Part shown: piece after piece, positions 34,763 through 43,125 of the stretch
Position numbering within the stretch: the first letter of the stretch is position 1
Layout: each line of letters begins with the position of its first letter
Source of the DNA: Hyphomicrobiales bacterium
Lineage (GTDB): Bacteria; Pseudomonadota; Alphaproteobacteria; Rhizobiales; Beijerinckiaceae
DNA length: 64,000 nt
Assembly (NCBI GenBank): GCA_027489955.1
Contig: JAIXYZ010000002.1
Span: 186,001-250,000, forward strand
Direction: 5' to 3'
Translations under genes and position numbers: made by a program
Notes under the pieces: model-generated
The model's input: only the letters and a program-made list of their open reading frames with translations
What the model was told of the DNA's origin: nothing
Database searches by the model: none

Positions 34763-35419
34763 ATGGCAGGCATGGGGACAGGACAGACGGCAGGACGCGC
34801 CGGCGGCGCGGAGCGGCCCTATCACCACGGCGACCTGCGGCGCGCGCTCGTGGCGGCGGCGGTCGAGCTGGTGGCGGAAGCCGGCGTCGAGGCGGTGAGC
34901 GTGCGCGAGGTCGCGCGGCGGGCGGGCGTCTCCCCGGGCGCGCCGTTCCGGCATTTTCCCCACCGCACCGCCCTGCTGACGGCGGTCGCAGAAGAGGCCA
35001 TGGACCGGCTGTCCATAAGCGTTCGCGACGCGCTCGAGGCGGCGGCGGGCGAGCCCGCGCTGCGCCGCTTCCGCGCCATCGGCGTCGCGTTCCTCGGCTG
35101 GGCGCTCGCCAACCCGGCGCATTTCGAGGTGATCTCGACGCGGGCGGTGATCGACTATGCGGCGTCCACGATCCCGGAGCGCAACGCGGCGATCCGGGCC
35201 GTGATGACGTCGCTCCTGGCCGAGGCGCAGGCGGCGGGCGCCTTGGGCAGGCAGGACCCGGAGACGGTGCTGCTGAACGGCCGCGCGTTGGTCTACGGCC
35301 TGGCGCGGATGCACCTGGACGGGCAGTTCCCGAGCTGGGGCCTGCCCCAGGACGAGCCGCTCGCCGCCAGCATCGCGCTGCTGGACGGCTATATCGACGC
35401 CATCGCCCGGCCGGCCTGA
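34763..35419 (+). CDS. TetR-family regulator with WHG-type C-terminal domain
   Basis: A 218-residue TetR repressor. The DNA-binding helix-turn-helix is HHGDLRRALVAAAVELVAEA, then VSVREVARRAGVSPGAPFRHF. The ligand domain begins LRRFRAIGVAFLGWALANPAHFEVI, which matches the WHG/TetR_C_33 type often linked to fatty-acid genes. It is convergent with the beta-oxidation cluster. ATG 34763 and ATG 34772 are both possible starts. Confidence 0.9.
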   Translation: MAGMGTGQTAGRAGGAERPYHHGDLRRALVAAAVELVAEAGVEAVSVREVARRAGVSPGAPFRHFPHRTALLTAVAEEAMDRLSISVRDALEAAAGEPALRRFRAIGVAFLGWALANPAHFEVISTRAVIDYAASTIPERNAAIRAVMTSLLAEAQAAGALGRQDPETVLLNGRALVYGLARMHLDGQFPSWGLPQDEPLAASIALLDGYIDAIARPA

Positions 35420-35423
35420 CGCC

Positions 35424-36050
35424 TCAGCCGGTGCGCGCTGAATAGGGCGCGCGCCCGCTCACGAGCATGTCCTCCAGCAGATCGAGCCGGTCCTGGCCCC
35501 AGAAGATCTCGCCGTCGACCACGTAGGCGGGCGAGCCGAAGACGCCCGCCTCGACGGCGTTCTCCACGTTGAGGGCATAGATCGCCTCGGCCGCAGCGCC
35601 GGCCGCGATTTCCGCCAGCCGGCTGCCGTCGAGGCCGGCGGCGTCGGCGATCGACACCAGGGTCGCGGCATCCGCCAGGTTCTGCTCGCGTTCCCAGACG
35701 CCGGCGAAGCATGCGCGCAGGAGGCCGTCCACGTCCCCGCCGACGGTGATCGCCGCGATGACAAACCGGTCGGCGAGGGAAGGATTGAACGGCACGTGGC
35801 GCGGCTCGATGACGAAGGACTGCCCGCGCTTCTCCCGCCAGCGCTGCAATTCCATCAGCCGGTAGCGCTGGCGCGCGGGATGGCGCCTGGCGAGCGGCAG
35901 GCCGCCTGTCTGCTCGAACACGTCGCCGAGGAAGACCGGCTTGAAGTTCACCTCCAGCCCGTGGCGGGCGGCGATCTCCATGAACGGCGCGTGGCCGAGA
36001 TAGGCCCAGGGCGATGCGAGGGAGAAATAGTAGTCGACGCTGCGCGACAT
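35424..36050 (-). CDS. 2-hydroxychromene-2-carboxylate isomerase-like DsbA-fold protein
   Basis: A 208-residue thioredoxin-fold protein of the HCCA isomerase / kappa-class glutathione transferase family. It begins MSRSVDYYFSLASPWAYLG, where serine occupies the usual catalytic position, and ends with GVFGSPAYVVDGEIFWGQDRLD, the glutathione-binding cis-proline signature. HCCA isomerase itself acts in naphthalene breakdown; in this beta-oxidation context a detoxifying or acyl-intermediate role is equally likely. It lies 73 bases after the thioesterase gene on the same strand. Confidence 0.9.
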   Translation of the reverse strand: MSRSVDYYFSLASPWAYLGHAPFMEIAARHGLEVNFKPVFLGDVFEQTGGLPLARRHPARQRYRLMELQRWREKRGQSFVIEPRHVPFNPSLADRFVIAAITVGGDVDGLLRACFAGVWEREQNLADAATLVSIADAAGLDGSRLAEIAAGAAAEAIYALNVENAVEAGVFGSPAYVVDGEIFWGQDRLDLLEDMLVSGRAPYSARTG

Positions 36051-36123
36051 GACGGACCCTTACCGTGAGGAACCCATCAGACCCCGCCGGCGCCCGCGGG
36101 GCAAGCCGTGCCGTCGCCTCCGC

Positions 36124-36675
36124 TCAGCCGCCCTTGCGCATGGCGGTCTCGGCGTCCAGGAACGCCTTGACGTCCCGGCGCAGCGGGGGACGGTCGGCGG
36201 CGACGATTTCGACCTCGGCCATCATCCGGTCCACGGGCACGAAGGCCTTGGCCTTGCGGTCGTAGAGGCCGGCCCGGATGAGCGCCATGGCGGCGACGAC
36301 GGGGCTGCCGTCACGCGCCCGCGACACGATGCGGTGCTCCATCACGAGCCAGGTGTCGGCCCAGGCGACGATGCGCGTCTCCAGCCGGAACGGCCGGAAG
36401 AGGCGCATCTCGCGGCGGAAGCGGATCTTGGCGGCGGTGACCACCGGCAGCCAGCGATAGCGGCGCACCGCCTTCCACAGGCCGGACCGGACCATCAGGT
36501 CGAACCGGCCGAGGTCCATCAGCGTCCAGTACCGCCCGTTGTTCATATGGGCGGAGATGTCGAGGTCCGTCGGCCAGACGCGGAAGGCCAGCTCCGAAAC
36601 GCCGCGCGGCGGCACGATGCGGGGCCGTCTCCAGGCGGTGAGGAGAAGCCAGAGGAGACGGAACCACAGGTTCAT
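36124..36675 (-). CDS. Thioesterase-family protein (hotdog fold)
   Basis: A 183-residue hotdog-fold thioesterase of the THEM6/4-hydroxybenzoyl-CoA type. A short hydrophobic N-terminus (LWFRLLWLLLTAW) may anchor it to the membrane. The active-site helix is DLDISAHMNNGRYWTLMDLG, followed by strands KIRFRREMRLFRPFRLETRI. It probably hydrolyses acyl-CoA. It follows the FadJ-like gene by 34 bases in the same operon. Confidence 0.9.
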   Translation of the reverse strand: MNLWFRLLWLLLTAWRRPRIVPPRGVSELAFRVWPTDLDISAHMNNGRYWTLMDLGRFDLMVRSGLWKAVRRYRWLPVVTAAKIRFRREMRLFRPFRLETRIVAWADTWLVMEHRIVSRARDGSPVVAAMALIRAGLYDRKAKAFVPVDRMMAEVEIVAADRPPLRRDVKAFLDAETAMRKGG

Positions 36676-36709
36676 CGGCGCGGCCGCGGGGCGAAGGCTG
36701 GAAGGCCGC

Positions 36710-38935
36710 TCAAGCGGCCTTCGCCTGTGCCGCCTTCGCGGGCGCTGCATAGAAGCTTCCGCCGTCCTTGGCCATCCTGCGCAGCAGCCGCGGCGGCTTG
36801 AAGCGCTCGCCGTGCTTCTTCTGCAACGAGGCCGCCAGGTCGACGAAGGCCTTGGCGCCCATCCCGTCGATGTAGGACAGGGTGCCGCCGGTGAACGGCG
36901 CGAAGCCGAAGCCGATGATCGAGCCGACATCGGCCTCGCGCGGGTCGGTGACCACCTTCTCCTCCACAGAGCGCGCCGCCTCCAGCGCCTGGGCGACGAG
37001 AAGGCGGTTCTTCAGTTCCGCCATGTCGACGTCCTCGGGCCTGAGGGGCTTGGGCGCGATGTCCGATAGGCCCTGCCACAGCCGCTTCTCGCCGCCTTCG
37101 GGGTAATCGTAGAAGCCCTTGCCGTTCTTGCGGCCGGCGCGGCCCTTGTCCTCGACCATGAAGGTCAGGAGCTTTTCCTGCTGGGGATCGACGGCATCCG
37201 CGCCCACCTGCGCCTTGGTGGCCTTGACGATCCGCAGGGCGAGATCGAGCGCGACCTCGTCGTTGAGCGAAAGCGGCCCGACAGGCATGCCGGCCTGCTT
37301 GCCGGCGGCCTCGATCATGGCGGGCGGCACGCCTTCCATGAGCATCAGGTGCCCCTCGCGGATATAGGCGCCCACGCAGCGATTGGCGTAGAAGCCGCGG
37401 GCGTCGTTCACGACGATCGGCGTCTTCTTGATGGCGCGGACGAAATCGAGGGCGACGGCCAGCGCGCGCTTGCCGGTCTTCTTGCCCATGATGATCTCGA
37501 CCAGCAGCATCTTCTCCACGGGCGAGAAGAAGTGCACGCCCACGAACTGGTTGGGGCGCTTGGAGCTCTGCGCCAGGCCCGAGATCGGCAGGGTCGAGGT
37601 GTTGGAGCCGAAGATCGTCTTGGGGCCGATCACGGCCTCCACCTTCGCGATCACCTCGGCCTTGACCTTGGGGTCCTCGAACACGGCCTCAACGACCAGG
37701 TCGCAGCCCTTCAGCTCCGCATAATCGGCGGTGGCCTTGATGCGGGCGAGGAGCGCGTCGCGGTCGGCGGTCTTGGCACGGCCCTTCATGATCTGGCCGG
37801 ACATGAGCTTGTGCGAATAGTCCCTGCCCTTGTCGGCGGCCTCTTGATCGCGGTCGACCAGGACGACGTTGAGCCCGGCGAGCGCCGAGACATAGGCGAT
37901 GCCGGCGCCCATGAAGCCGGCGCCGACGACGCCGACCTTCTTCAGCTTGGTCGGCGGCACGTCGGACGGGCGGCGGGCGCCCTTGTTCAGCTCCTGCATG
38001 GAGATGAACAGGGTGCGGATCATCGCCGCCGCTTCCTTCGAGCGCAGGATCTTGGCGAAGTACCGGCTCTCCACCTTCAGCGCGAGGTCCATGGGGAGCT
38101 GGAGCCCCTCATAGACGGCGGAGAGGATCGCCTGCGCGGCGGGGTAATTCCCTTGGGTCTCGCGGCGATAGATCGCGTTGGCCGGCGGCCAGATCTGCAT
38201 CCCCGCCGGGGAATGGACCTTGTTGGAGGGCAGCTTGAAGCCCTTCTCGTCCCAGGGCTGCACGCCCTTGGCAGCCGAGCCCTCTCCCGCCTTGATCCAC
38301 TCCTTCGCCTTGGCGACGATCTCGTCCTTCGGCGCCACCGCGTGGACGAGGCCCATGTTGCGGGCCATGAGGCCGCGGATCTGCTCGCCCTTGAACAGCA
38401 TCTGCAGGGCATCGCCCGTCTGCATCAGGCGCGCCACGCGCTGGGTGCCGCCGGCGCCGGGGAAGAGGCCGACCTTGATCTCGGGCAGGCCGACGCGCGT
38501 CTTGTCGTCGTCGGACGCGATGCGGAAATGGCAGGCGAGCGCGAGCTCGAACGCGCCCCCTAAGCACACGCCGTGGATCGCGGCGGCGAAGGGCTTTCCG
38601 CAGGTTTCCAGCTGCCGGTAGAGCAGCGACAGGCGGCGCGATTCCTCGAAGAAGACGCGCATCGCCTCCTCCTCGCCCTTCGCCGTGCGCAGCCTGGCGT
38701 ATTCCACGCCGAGGCCCTGGAGCATGGTGAGGTCGGCGCCGCCGGAGAACGCATCCTTGCCGGAGGCGATGACGCAGCCCTTGATGGCGCCGTCGCCGGC
38801 GACCGTCTCGATGATCTGCGCCAGCTCGGCCATCACCTCCGGGGTGATGACGTTCATGGAGCGGCCGGGCATGTCCCAGGTGGCCAGCGCGATGCCGTCG
38901 CTGTCGGTCTCGAAGCGGAAATGGGTGAGGTTCAT
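36710..38935 (-). CDS. fadJ: Bifunctional enoyl-CoA hydratase / 3-hydroxyacyl-CoA dehydrogenase
   Basis: A 741-residue FadJ/FadB-type beta-oxidation enzyme. The N-terminal crotonase domain has CLGGAFELALACH and VGLPEIKVGLFPGAGG; the central dehydrogenase has a Rossmann motif GVVGAGFMGAGIA and the catalytic histidine in GVHFFSPVEKM. ATG 38935 follows GGAGG by 8 bases; a slightly earlier ATG (38950) lies in repeat DNA. Thiolase and acyl-CoA dehydrogenase genes precede it. The repeat block 38951-39106 separates it from the thiolase gene but probably does not end the operon. Confidence 0.94.
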   Translation of the reverse strand: MNLTHFRFETDSDGIALATWDMPGRSMNVITPEVMAELAQIIETVAGDGAIKGCVIASGKDAFSGGADLTMLQGLGVEYARLRTAKGEEEAMRVFFEESRRLSLLYRQLETCGKPFAAAIHGVCLGGAFELALACHFRIASDDDKTRVGLPEIKVGLFPGAGGTQRVARLMQTGDALQMLFKGEQIRGLMARNMGLVHAVAPKDEIVAKAKEWIKAGEGSAAKGVQPWDEKGFKLPSNKVHSPAGMQIWPPANAIYRRETQGNYPAAQAILSAVYEGLQLPMDLALKVESRYFAKILRSKEAAAMIRTLFISMQELNKGARRPSDVPPTKLKKVGVVGAGFMGAGIAYVSALAGLNVVLVDRDQEAADKGRDYSHKLMSGQIMKGRAKTADRDALLARIKATADYAELKGCDLVVEAVFEDPKVKAEVIAKVEAVIGPKTIFGSNTSTLPISGLAQSSKRPNQFVGVHFFSPVEKMLLVEIIMGKKTGKRALAVALDFVRAIKKTPIVVNDARGFYANRCVGAYIREGHLMLMEGVPPAMIEAAGKQAGMPVGPLSLNDEVALDLALRIVKATKAQVGADAVDPQQEKLLTFMVEDKGRAGRKNGKGFYDYPEGGEKRLWQGLSDIAPKPLRPEDVDMAELKNRLLVAQALEAARSVEEKVVTDPREADVGSIIGFGFAPFTGGTLSYIDGMGAKAFVDLAASLQKKHGERFKPPRLLRRMAKDGGSFYAAPAKAAQAKAA

Positions 38936-38950
38936 AAGCGTTGCCTCCAT

Positions 38951-39106
38951 CGGATCTCCCCTCCCCCTTGCGGGGAGGGGCTGGGGGTGGGGGTCGGTGC
39001 CGGAGGAGCCTCGTCGGCTCCGACCCCCCTCCGTCCGCTTCGCGGACACCTCCCCCGCAAGGGGGGAGGAGAAATCAGACCTCCGCCCGCAAGGGGGGAG
39101 GAGAAA
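38951..39106. repeat. Palindrome-rich repeat block with a tandem 24-base unit
   Basis: Between the FadJ-like and thiolase genes. It contains GC-rich hairpins (CCCCTCCCCCTTGCGGGGAGGGG near 38958, TCCGCTTCGCGGA near 39032) and two identical 24-base copies at 39054-39077 and 39086-39109. The second copy contains the thiolase stop codon. It belongs to the same general class of dispersed elements as the 6.3 kb cluster. Confidence 0.7.
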
Positions 39107-40315
39107 TCACACGCGCTCGATGATCGTCGCGACGCCCATGCCGGCGGCGACGCAGAGCGTGACGAGGGCGGTCTGCTTGTCCGTGCGTTCCAGCTCGTCC
39201 AGCACCGTGCCCAGGATCATCGCGCCGGTGGCGCCCAGCGGATGGCCCATGGCGATGGCGCCGCCATTCACGTTGAGAATCTCGTCGTCGATGTCGAAGG
39301 CCTGCTGGAAGCGCAGGACGACCGAGGAGAACGCCTCGTTCAGCTCGAACAGGTCGATGTCCTTCGTCGTCATGCCCGCCTTCTTGAGCACGCGCTCGGT
39401 CACGTCGACCGGGCCGGTGAGCATGAGCGCGAGGTCGGAACCGATCGTGGCGAAGGCGCGGATGCGGGCGCGGGGCTTCAGACCTGCGGCGCGGCCGGCG
39501 CGCTTGGAGCCGACGAGCACGGCGGCGGCGCCGTCGACGATGCCGGACGAATTGCCGGCATGGTGGACGTGGTTGACCTTCTCCACATCCGGATGGGCAT
39601 AGGTCGCGACCGCGTCGAAGCCACCCATCTCGCCCATCTGGACGAAGGACGGCTTCAGCGCGGCCAGCGCCTGCATGTCGGTGTTGGGGCGGATCGTCTC
39701 GTCGCGGTCGAGGATGGTCAGGCCGTTCACGTCGCGGACGGTGATGACCGAATCCTTGAAGCGGCCGGCCTCCCAGGCCTTGGCGGCGCGCTTGTGGGAG
39801 CGCACCGCATAGGCGTCCACGTCGTCGCGGGAGAAGCCGTACTTGGTGGCGATGAGGTCTGCGGCCACGCCCTGCGGCACGAAATAGGTGTCGATGGCGA
39901 CGGAGGGGTCGACGGCGATGCCGAAGCCCGAGGCGCCCATGCCGACGCGGCTCATGCTCTCCACGCCGCCGCCGATCGCCATCTCCTTCTGGCCGGACAT
40001 GACCTGCGCCGCGGCGAGGTTCACCGCATCCAGGCCCGAGGCGCAGAAGCGGTTGATCTGCACGCCCGGCACTTCCTTGCCGTAGCCGGCCTTGAGGGCG
40101 ACCGTGCGGGCGATGTCGGCGCCGGCCTCGCCGACGGGGTCGACGCAGCCGAACACCACGTCCTCCACCAGCACCGGGTCGAGGCCGTTGCGGTCCTTGA
40201 CCGCCTTCAGCACCTGCGTGCCGAGCTCGATCGCCGTCACCTCGTGCAGGGCGCCGTCGGGCTTGCCCTTCCCGCGCGGCGTACGGACGTGGTCGTAGAT
40301 GAAGGCCTCGGCCAT
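39107..40315 (-). CDS. Acetyl-CoA acyltransferase (thiolase)
   Basis: A 402-residue thiolase that cleaves 3-ketoacyl-CoA in the last step of beta-oxidation. The nucleophile is C91 in NRFCASGLDA; the other catalytic residues lie in NGGAIAMGHPLGATGA (histidine) and LCVAAGMG (second cysteine). It is closest to the FadI/FadA-type group. The gene lies between the acyl-CoA dehydrogenase and FadJ-like genes on the same strand. The stop codon falls within a duplicated 24-base element. Confidence 0.94.
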   Translation of the reverse strand: MAEAFIYDHVRTPRGKGKPDGALHEVTAIELGTQVLKAVKDRNGLDPVLVEDVVFGCVDPVGEAGADIARTVALKAGYGKEVPGVQINRFCASGLDAVNLAAAQVMSGQKEMAIGGGVESMSRVGMGASGFGIAVDPSVAIDTYFVPQGVAADLIATKYGFSRDDVDAYAVRSHKRAAKAWEAGRFKDSVITVRDVNGLTILDRDETIRPNTDMQALAALKPSFVQMGEMGGFDAVATYAHPDVEKVNHVHHAGNSSGIVDGAAAVLVGSKRAGRAAGLKPRARIRAFATIGSDLALMLTGPVDVTERVLKKAGMTTKDIDLFELNEAFSSVVLRFQQAFDIDDEILNVNGGAIAMGHPLGATGAMILGTVLDELERTDKQTALVTLCVAAGMGVATIIERV

Positions 40316-40369
40316 CGGCTTTCTCCTTGTGAATTTCAGTCGGCTTCGGCAGCGCGGATGGACATGTCT

Positions 40370-40416
40370 GTCATCCCCGGCCGGAGCGGCAAGGCCGCGA
40401 AGGGGAAGGGGATGAC
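40370..40416. repeat. Single copy of the GTCATCCCCGGC repeat element
   Basis: Starts GTCATCCCCGGCCGGAGCGG and ends GGGGATGAC, so the two ends pair. It lies in the spacer between the acyl-CoA dehydrogenase and thiolase genes. It matches the elements at 6559-6682 and 55259-55306. Confidence 0.75.
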
Positions 40417-40450
40417 ACCGAGATGATCGGTCCCTTGGTCACGGCCTGTC

Positions 40451-42244
40451 TCAGAACGCCTCGACGGGCAGCGCCATCACGGCCTCGGAGCCGGCCGAGA
40501 TGCGGGCGAGCTGGGCGCCGGTCTCCGGCAGCATCCGCTCCATGAAGAAGCGGGCGGTGACGAGGCGGGTATCCATGCGCGCGGCAACGCCGTTGCCCTG
40601 CGCCTTCCGGCCGAGCGCCGCCTTGGCGATCTTGGCATGCATGAAGCCCAGCGCCACCAGGCCGAACATGTGCATGTAGTCGGTCGCGCCGGCGCCCGCA
40701 TTGTCGGGATTGCCCATGGCGTTGTTCATGAACCACATGGTCGCCTGCTGCAGGTCGCCGAGGGCCTTCTGGAGCGGGGCGACGTAAGGCTTCATCGCCT
40801 CCTCGCCGGCGTTCTCCTTACAGAAGCCGCCGACCTCGTTGAAGAAGGCCATGACGGCGCGGCCGCCGTCGCGGGGCAGCTTGCGGCCGACGAGGTCCAT
40901 GGCCTGGATGCCGTTGGCGCCCTCGTAGATCATGGCGATGCGGGCATCGCGCACGAACTGCTCCATGCCCCATTCGGCGATGTAGCCGTGGCCGCCGAAC
41001 ATCTGCTGGGCCTTCACCGTGTTCTCGAAGCCGACATCGGTCAGGACGCCCTTCAGGACCGGCGTCAGCAGGCCGAGATAGTCGTCCGCGGTCTGCTTCA
41101 CCGGCGCCGAATCCGAGCGGTGGGCGACGTCGGACTGGAGCGCGGTCCAGAGCACCAGTGCCCGGGCGGCCTCGTTGAATGCCTTGATCGACAGGAGCGT
41201 GCGACGCACGTCCGGGTGGACCATGATGGAATCGGCGGGCTTGTCCGGGCTCTTCGCGCCGGTGAGCGCGCGACCCTGGAGGCGGTCCTTCGCGTAGGCG
41301 AGCGCGTTCTGGTACGCGACCTCGGACTGGGACAGGCCCTGGATCGCGACGCCGAGGCGCGCCTCGTTCATCATGACGAACATGGCGGCAAGGCCGCGGT
41401 TCTCCTCGCCGATGAGCCAGCCCCTGGCCCCGTCATAGTTCATGACGCAGGTGGAGTTCCCGTGGATGCCCATCTTGTGCTCGATGGAGCCGCACGCCAC
41501 GCCGTTGCGCTCGCCGAGCGAGCCGTCCTCGTTGACGAGGAACTTCGGCACCACGAAGAGCGAGATGCCCTTCACGCCGGCGGGCGCGCCTTCGATCCGC
41601 GCCAGGACGAGGTGGACGATGTTCTCCGACAGGTCGTGCTCGCCGGCGGAGATGAAGATCTTGGTGCCGGAAATGGCATAGGAGCCGTCGCCGTTCGGCA
41701 CGGCCTTGGACTTGATGAGGCCCAGATCCGTGCCGCAATGGGGCTCGGTCAGGTTCATCGTGCCGGTCCACTTCCCCGACACCATGTTGGGCAGGTAGGT
41801 GCGCTTCTGCTCGTCGGAGGCGTGGACCAGGAGGGCGGCGATCGCGCCCATCGTCAGGCCCGGATACATGGAGAACGCCATGTTCGCCGAGGAGGCGAAC
41901 TCGTTCATGATGACGCCGAGCGTATAGGGCAGGCCCTGGCCGCCATATTCCTCCGGCACCGCAAGACCCATCCAGCCGCCCTGCGCATAGGCGTCGTACG
42001 CTTCCTTGAAGCCCTTGGGGGTCGTGACCGAGCCGTCCTCGCGGCGCTTGCAGCCTTCCAGGTCGCCGACCCGGTTCAGCGGCTGCAGGACCTCCTCGCA
42101 GAGCTTGGCGCCCTCGCCCAGGATCGCCTCCAGCATGTCCGGCGACATGTCGGCGAAGCCGGGCAGGTTGTTGTAGCGCTCGATGGAGAACACGTCGGAA
42201 AGGAGGAACTGAACCTCCTCCACCGGGGCCTTGTAGCTCGGCAT
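40451..42244 (-). CDS. Acyl-CoA dehydrogenase, long (DmdC-like) type
   Basis: A 597-residue flavoenzyme that oxidises acyl-CoA to enoyl-CoA. It has the longer acyl-CoA dehydrogenase layout with a C-terminal extension. Motifs: [56 protein letters not shown] and [13 protein letters not shown] with the likely catalytic glutamate. It is similar to DmdC/FadE5-like enzymes; the acyl chain is unknown. It is the first of a five-gene run (dehydrogenase, thiolase, FadJ-like, thioesterase, HCCA isomerase-like). A candidate MerR-controlled promoter lies upstream. Confidence 0.93.
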   Translation of the reverse strand: MPSYKAPVEEVQFLLSDVFSIERYNNLPGFADMSPDMLEAILGEGAKLCEEVLQPLNRVGDLEGCKRREDGSVTTPKGFKEAYDAYAQGGWMGLAVPEEYGGQGLPYTLGVIMNEFASSANMAFSMYPGLTMGAIAALLVHASDEQKRTYLPNMVSGKWTGTMNLTEPHCGTDLGLIKSKAVPNGDGSYAISGTKIFISAGEHDLSENIVHLVLARIEGAPAGVKGISLFVVPKFLVNEDGSLGERNGVACGSIEHKMGIHGNSTCVMNYDGARGWLIGEENRGLAAMFVMMNEARLGVAIQGLSQSEVAYQNALAYAKDRLQGRALTGAKSPDKPADSIMVHPDVRRTLLSIKAFNEAARALVLWTALQSDVAHRSDSAPVKQTADDYLGLLTPVLKGVLTDVGFENTVKAQQMFGGHGYIAEWGMEQFVRDARIAMIYEGANGIQAMDLVGRKLPRDGGRAVMAFFNEVGGFCKENAGEEAMKPYVAPLQKALGDLQQATMWFMNNAMGNPDNAGAGATDYMHMFGLVALGFMHAKIAKAALGRKAQGNGVAARMDTRLVTARFFMERMLPETGAQLARISAGSEAVMALPVEAF

Positions 42245-42359
42245 GGCACTTCCTCCTCGGATGCGGGCCGGACGCGTCGTTGCGGAATGCGCGTCCTGGC
42301 GGGCAGCCTTGCGGTTCAGACTGCGCCGACGGCGCGGCCGCCGCAAGCGGCTTGCCCTA

Positions 42360-42397
42360 AGATAGTTCACATATAAACTATCTCGCTCCGATGGCAA
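42360..42397 (-). promoter_or_regulatory. Candidate promoter and operator of the acyl-CoA dehydrogenase operon
   Basis: An exact inverted repeat AGATAGTT / AACTATCT with eight bases between (42360-42383). On the minus strand TTGCCA (42397-42392) and TATATG (42375-42370), 16 bases apart, could be -35 and -10, with the -10 inside the palindrome. This AT-rich site stands out in GC-rich DNA. The adjacent MerR regulator is the natural candidate to bind it. Confidence 0.55.
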
Positions 42398-42444
42398 GAG
42401 AGGAAGTGAGCGCGCGGCCGAAGGGAGCGTACACGGAAACGCGA

Positions 42445-42470
42445 ACGGCCGGCCCGTGGGGGCCGGCCGT
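42445..42470 (-). terminator. Hairpin after the MerR-family gene
   Basis: Perfect 11-base arms ACGGCCGGCCC and GGGCCGGCCGT with a four-base loop, 34 bases beyond the merR-type stop codon. No T tract follows on the minus strand, so termination is likely but not certain. Confidence 0.55.
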
Positions 42471-42504
42471 CGCATGTCCTCGCGGGGTGCGCGAAGCGGG
42501 CGCC

Positions 42505-42927
42505 TCACGCCGCCGCGCGGCGCGCCTTCTCCAGTTCCTTGATCGCTTCGTCGATCTCGGTGCGCTGCTTCTTTAGATGCGCGATCTGCGCCTCGATCTG
42601 CTCGGGCGAGAGGACGAGACGGGGGGCGCTGGCGCCACCCTCCTCGGCCGCGATCATCGACTGGATCTCGGTCAGCGTGAAGCCGAGCTGCTTGCCGCGC
42701 AGGATGGTTTCCAGCCGCGCCCGGTCCCGGGCGCTGTAGAGGCGCGCCGAACCGTTGCGCCGCGGATTGAGCAGGCGGCGATCCTCGTAGAAGCGCAGCG
42801 TGCGCAGCGTGACGCCATAATCCCGCGCCAGTTCGCCGATCGTGTACGTCGCGTCCGTATCGCCCGAGGGCCGGCGCGCTGCGCGGACATCGGCGACCGT
42901 GGCGGCCCTCTCTTCGGTGAGGCTCAT
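42505..42927 (-). CDS. MerR-family regulator of fatty-acid oxidation
   Basis: A 140-residue MerR protein. The winged helix [20 protein letters not shown] with [11 protein letters not shown] is followed by a dimerisation helix and a coiled-coil C-terminus ([20 protein letters not shown]). No metal-binding cysteines are present, so it is not a metal sensor. Its position before the acyl-CoA dehydrogenase operon matches MerR-type controllers of acyl-CoA breakdown such as LiuR. ATG 42927 was preferred to an upstream in-frame ATG at 42966. Confidence 0.9.
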   Translation of the reverse strand: MSLTEERAATVADVRAARRPSGDTDATYTIGELARDYGVTLRTLRFYEDRRLLNPRRNGSARLYSARDRARLETILRGKQLGFTLTEIQSMIAAEEGGASAPRLVLSPEQIEAQIAHLKKQRTEIDEAIKELEKARRAAA

Positions 42928-43064
42928 CGGTGTCCACTCCCTTGTCGGTCCATGCCGTAACGGCACCGCGCCACTGAAGCCTGCTTCGGGAGCCTGACGG
43001 AAGGTTACTTACGGTAAGGCGGGGGCGCGGCAGGGGGGATGCGTTAAGGTTTCCGCAAGCGGTC

Positions 43065-43081
43065 TTAACCGCGCGTTTACC
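43065..43081 (+). promoter_or_regulatory. CtrA-like box before the PodJ/SEL1-type gene
   Basis: TTAACCGCGCGTTTACC: TTAA, seven bases, then TTTA, one mismatch from the CtrA consensus TTAA-N7-TTAA. It lies 45-61 bases before the ATG at 43126. A GANTC methylation site (GATTC, 43128-43132) overlaps the start codon. Both are short, so chance is possible. Confidence 0.4.
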
Positions 43082-43125
43082 ATGATTGCCAAAGTGTTCC
43101 GGCCTGGAGGCCACGGCGCGCGGAC

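Noticed and set aside
38936-39049. An N-terminal extension of the FadJ-like protein
   Set aside because: It translates repeat DNA (PHPQPLPARGRG-type peptide), a common artefact of these elements; ATG 38935 has its own ribosome site.
39054-39109. Possible CRISPR-like repeats
   Set aside because: Only two copies with an eight-base gap, no spacer of normal length and no cas genes.
42391-42576. A 61-codon plus-strand frame between the acyl-CoA dehydrogenase and MerR genes
   Set aside because: It runs through the candidate promoter, the merR terminator and into the antisense of merR; no ribosome site and no family resemblance.
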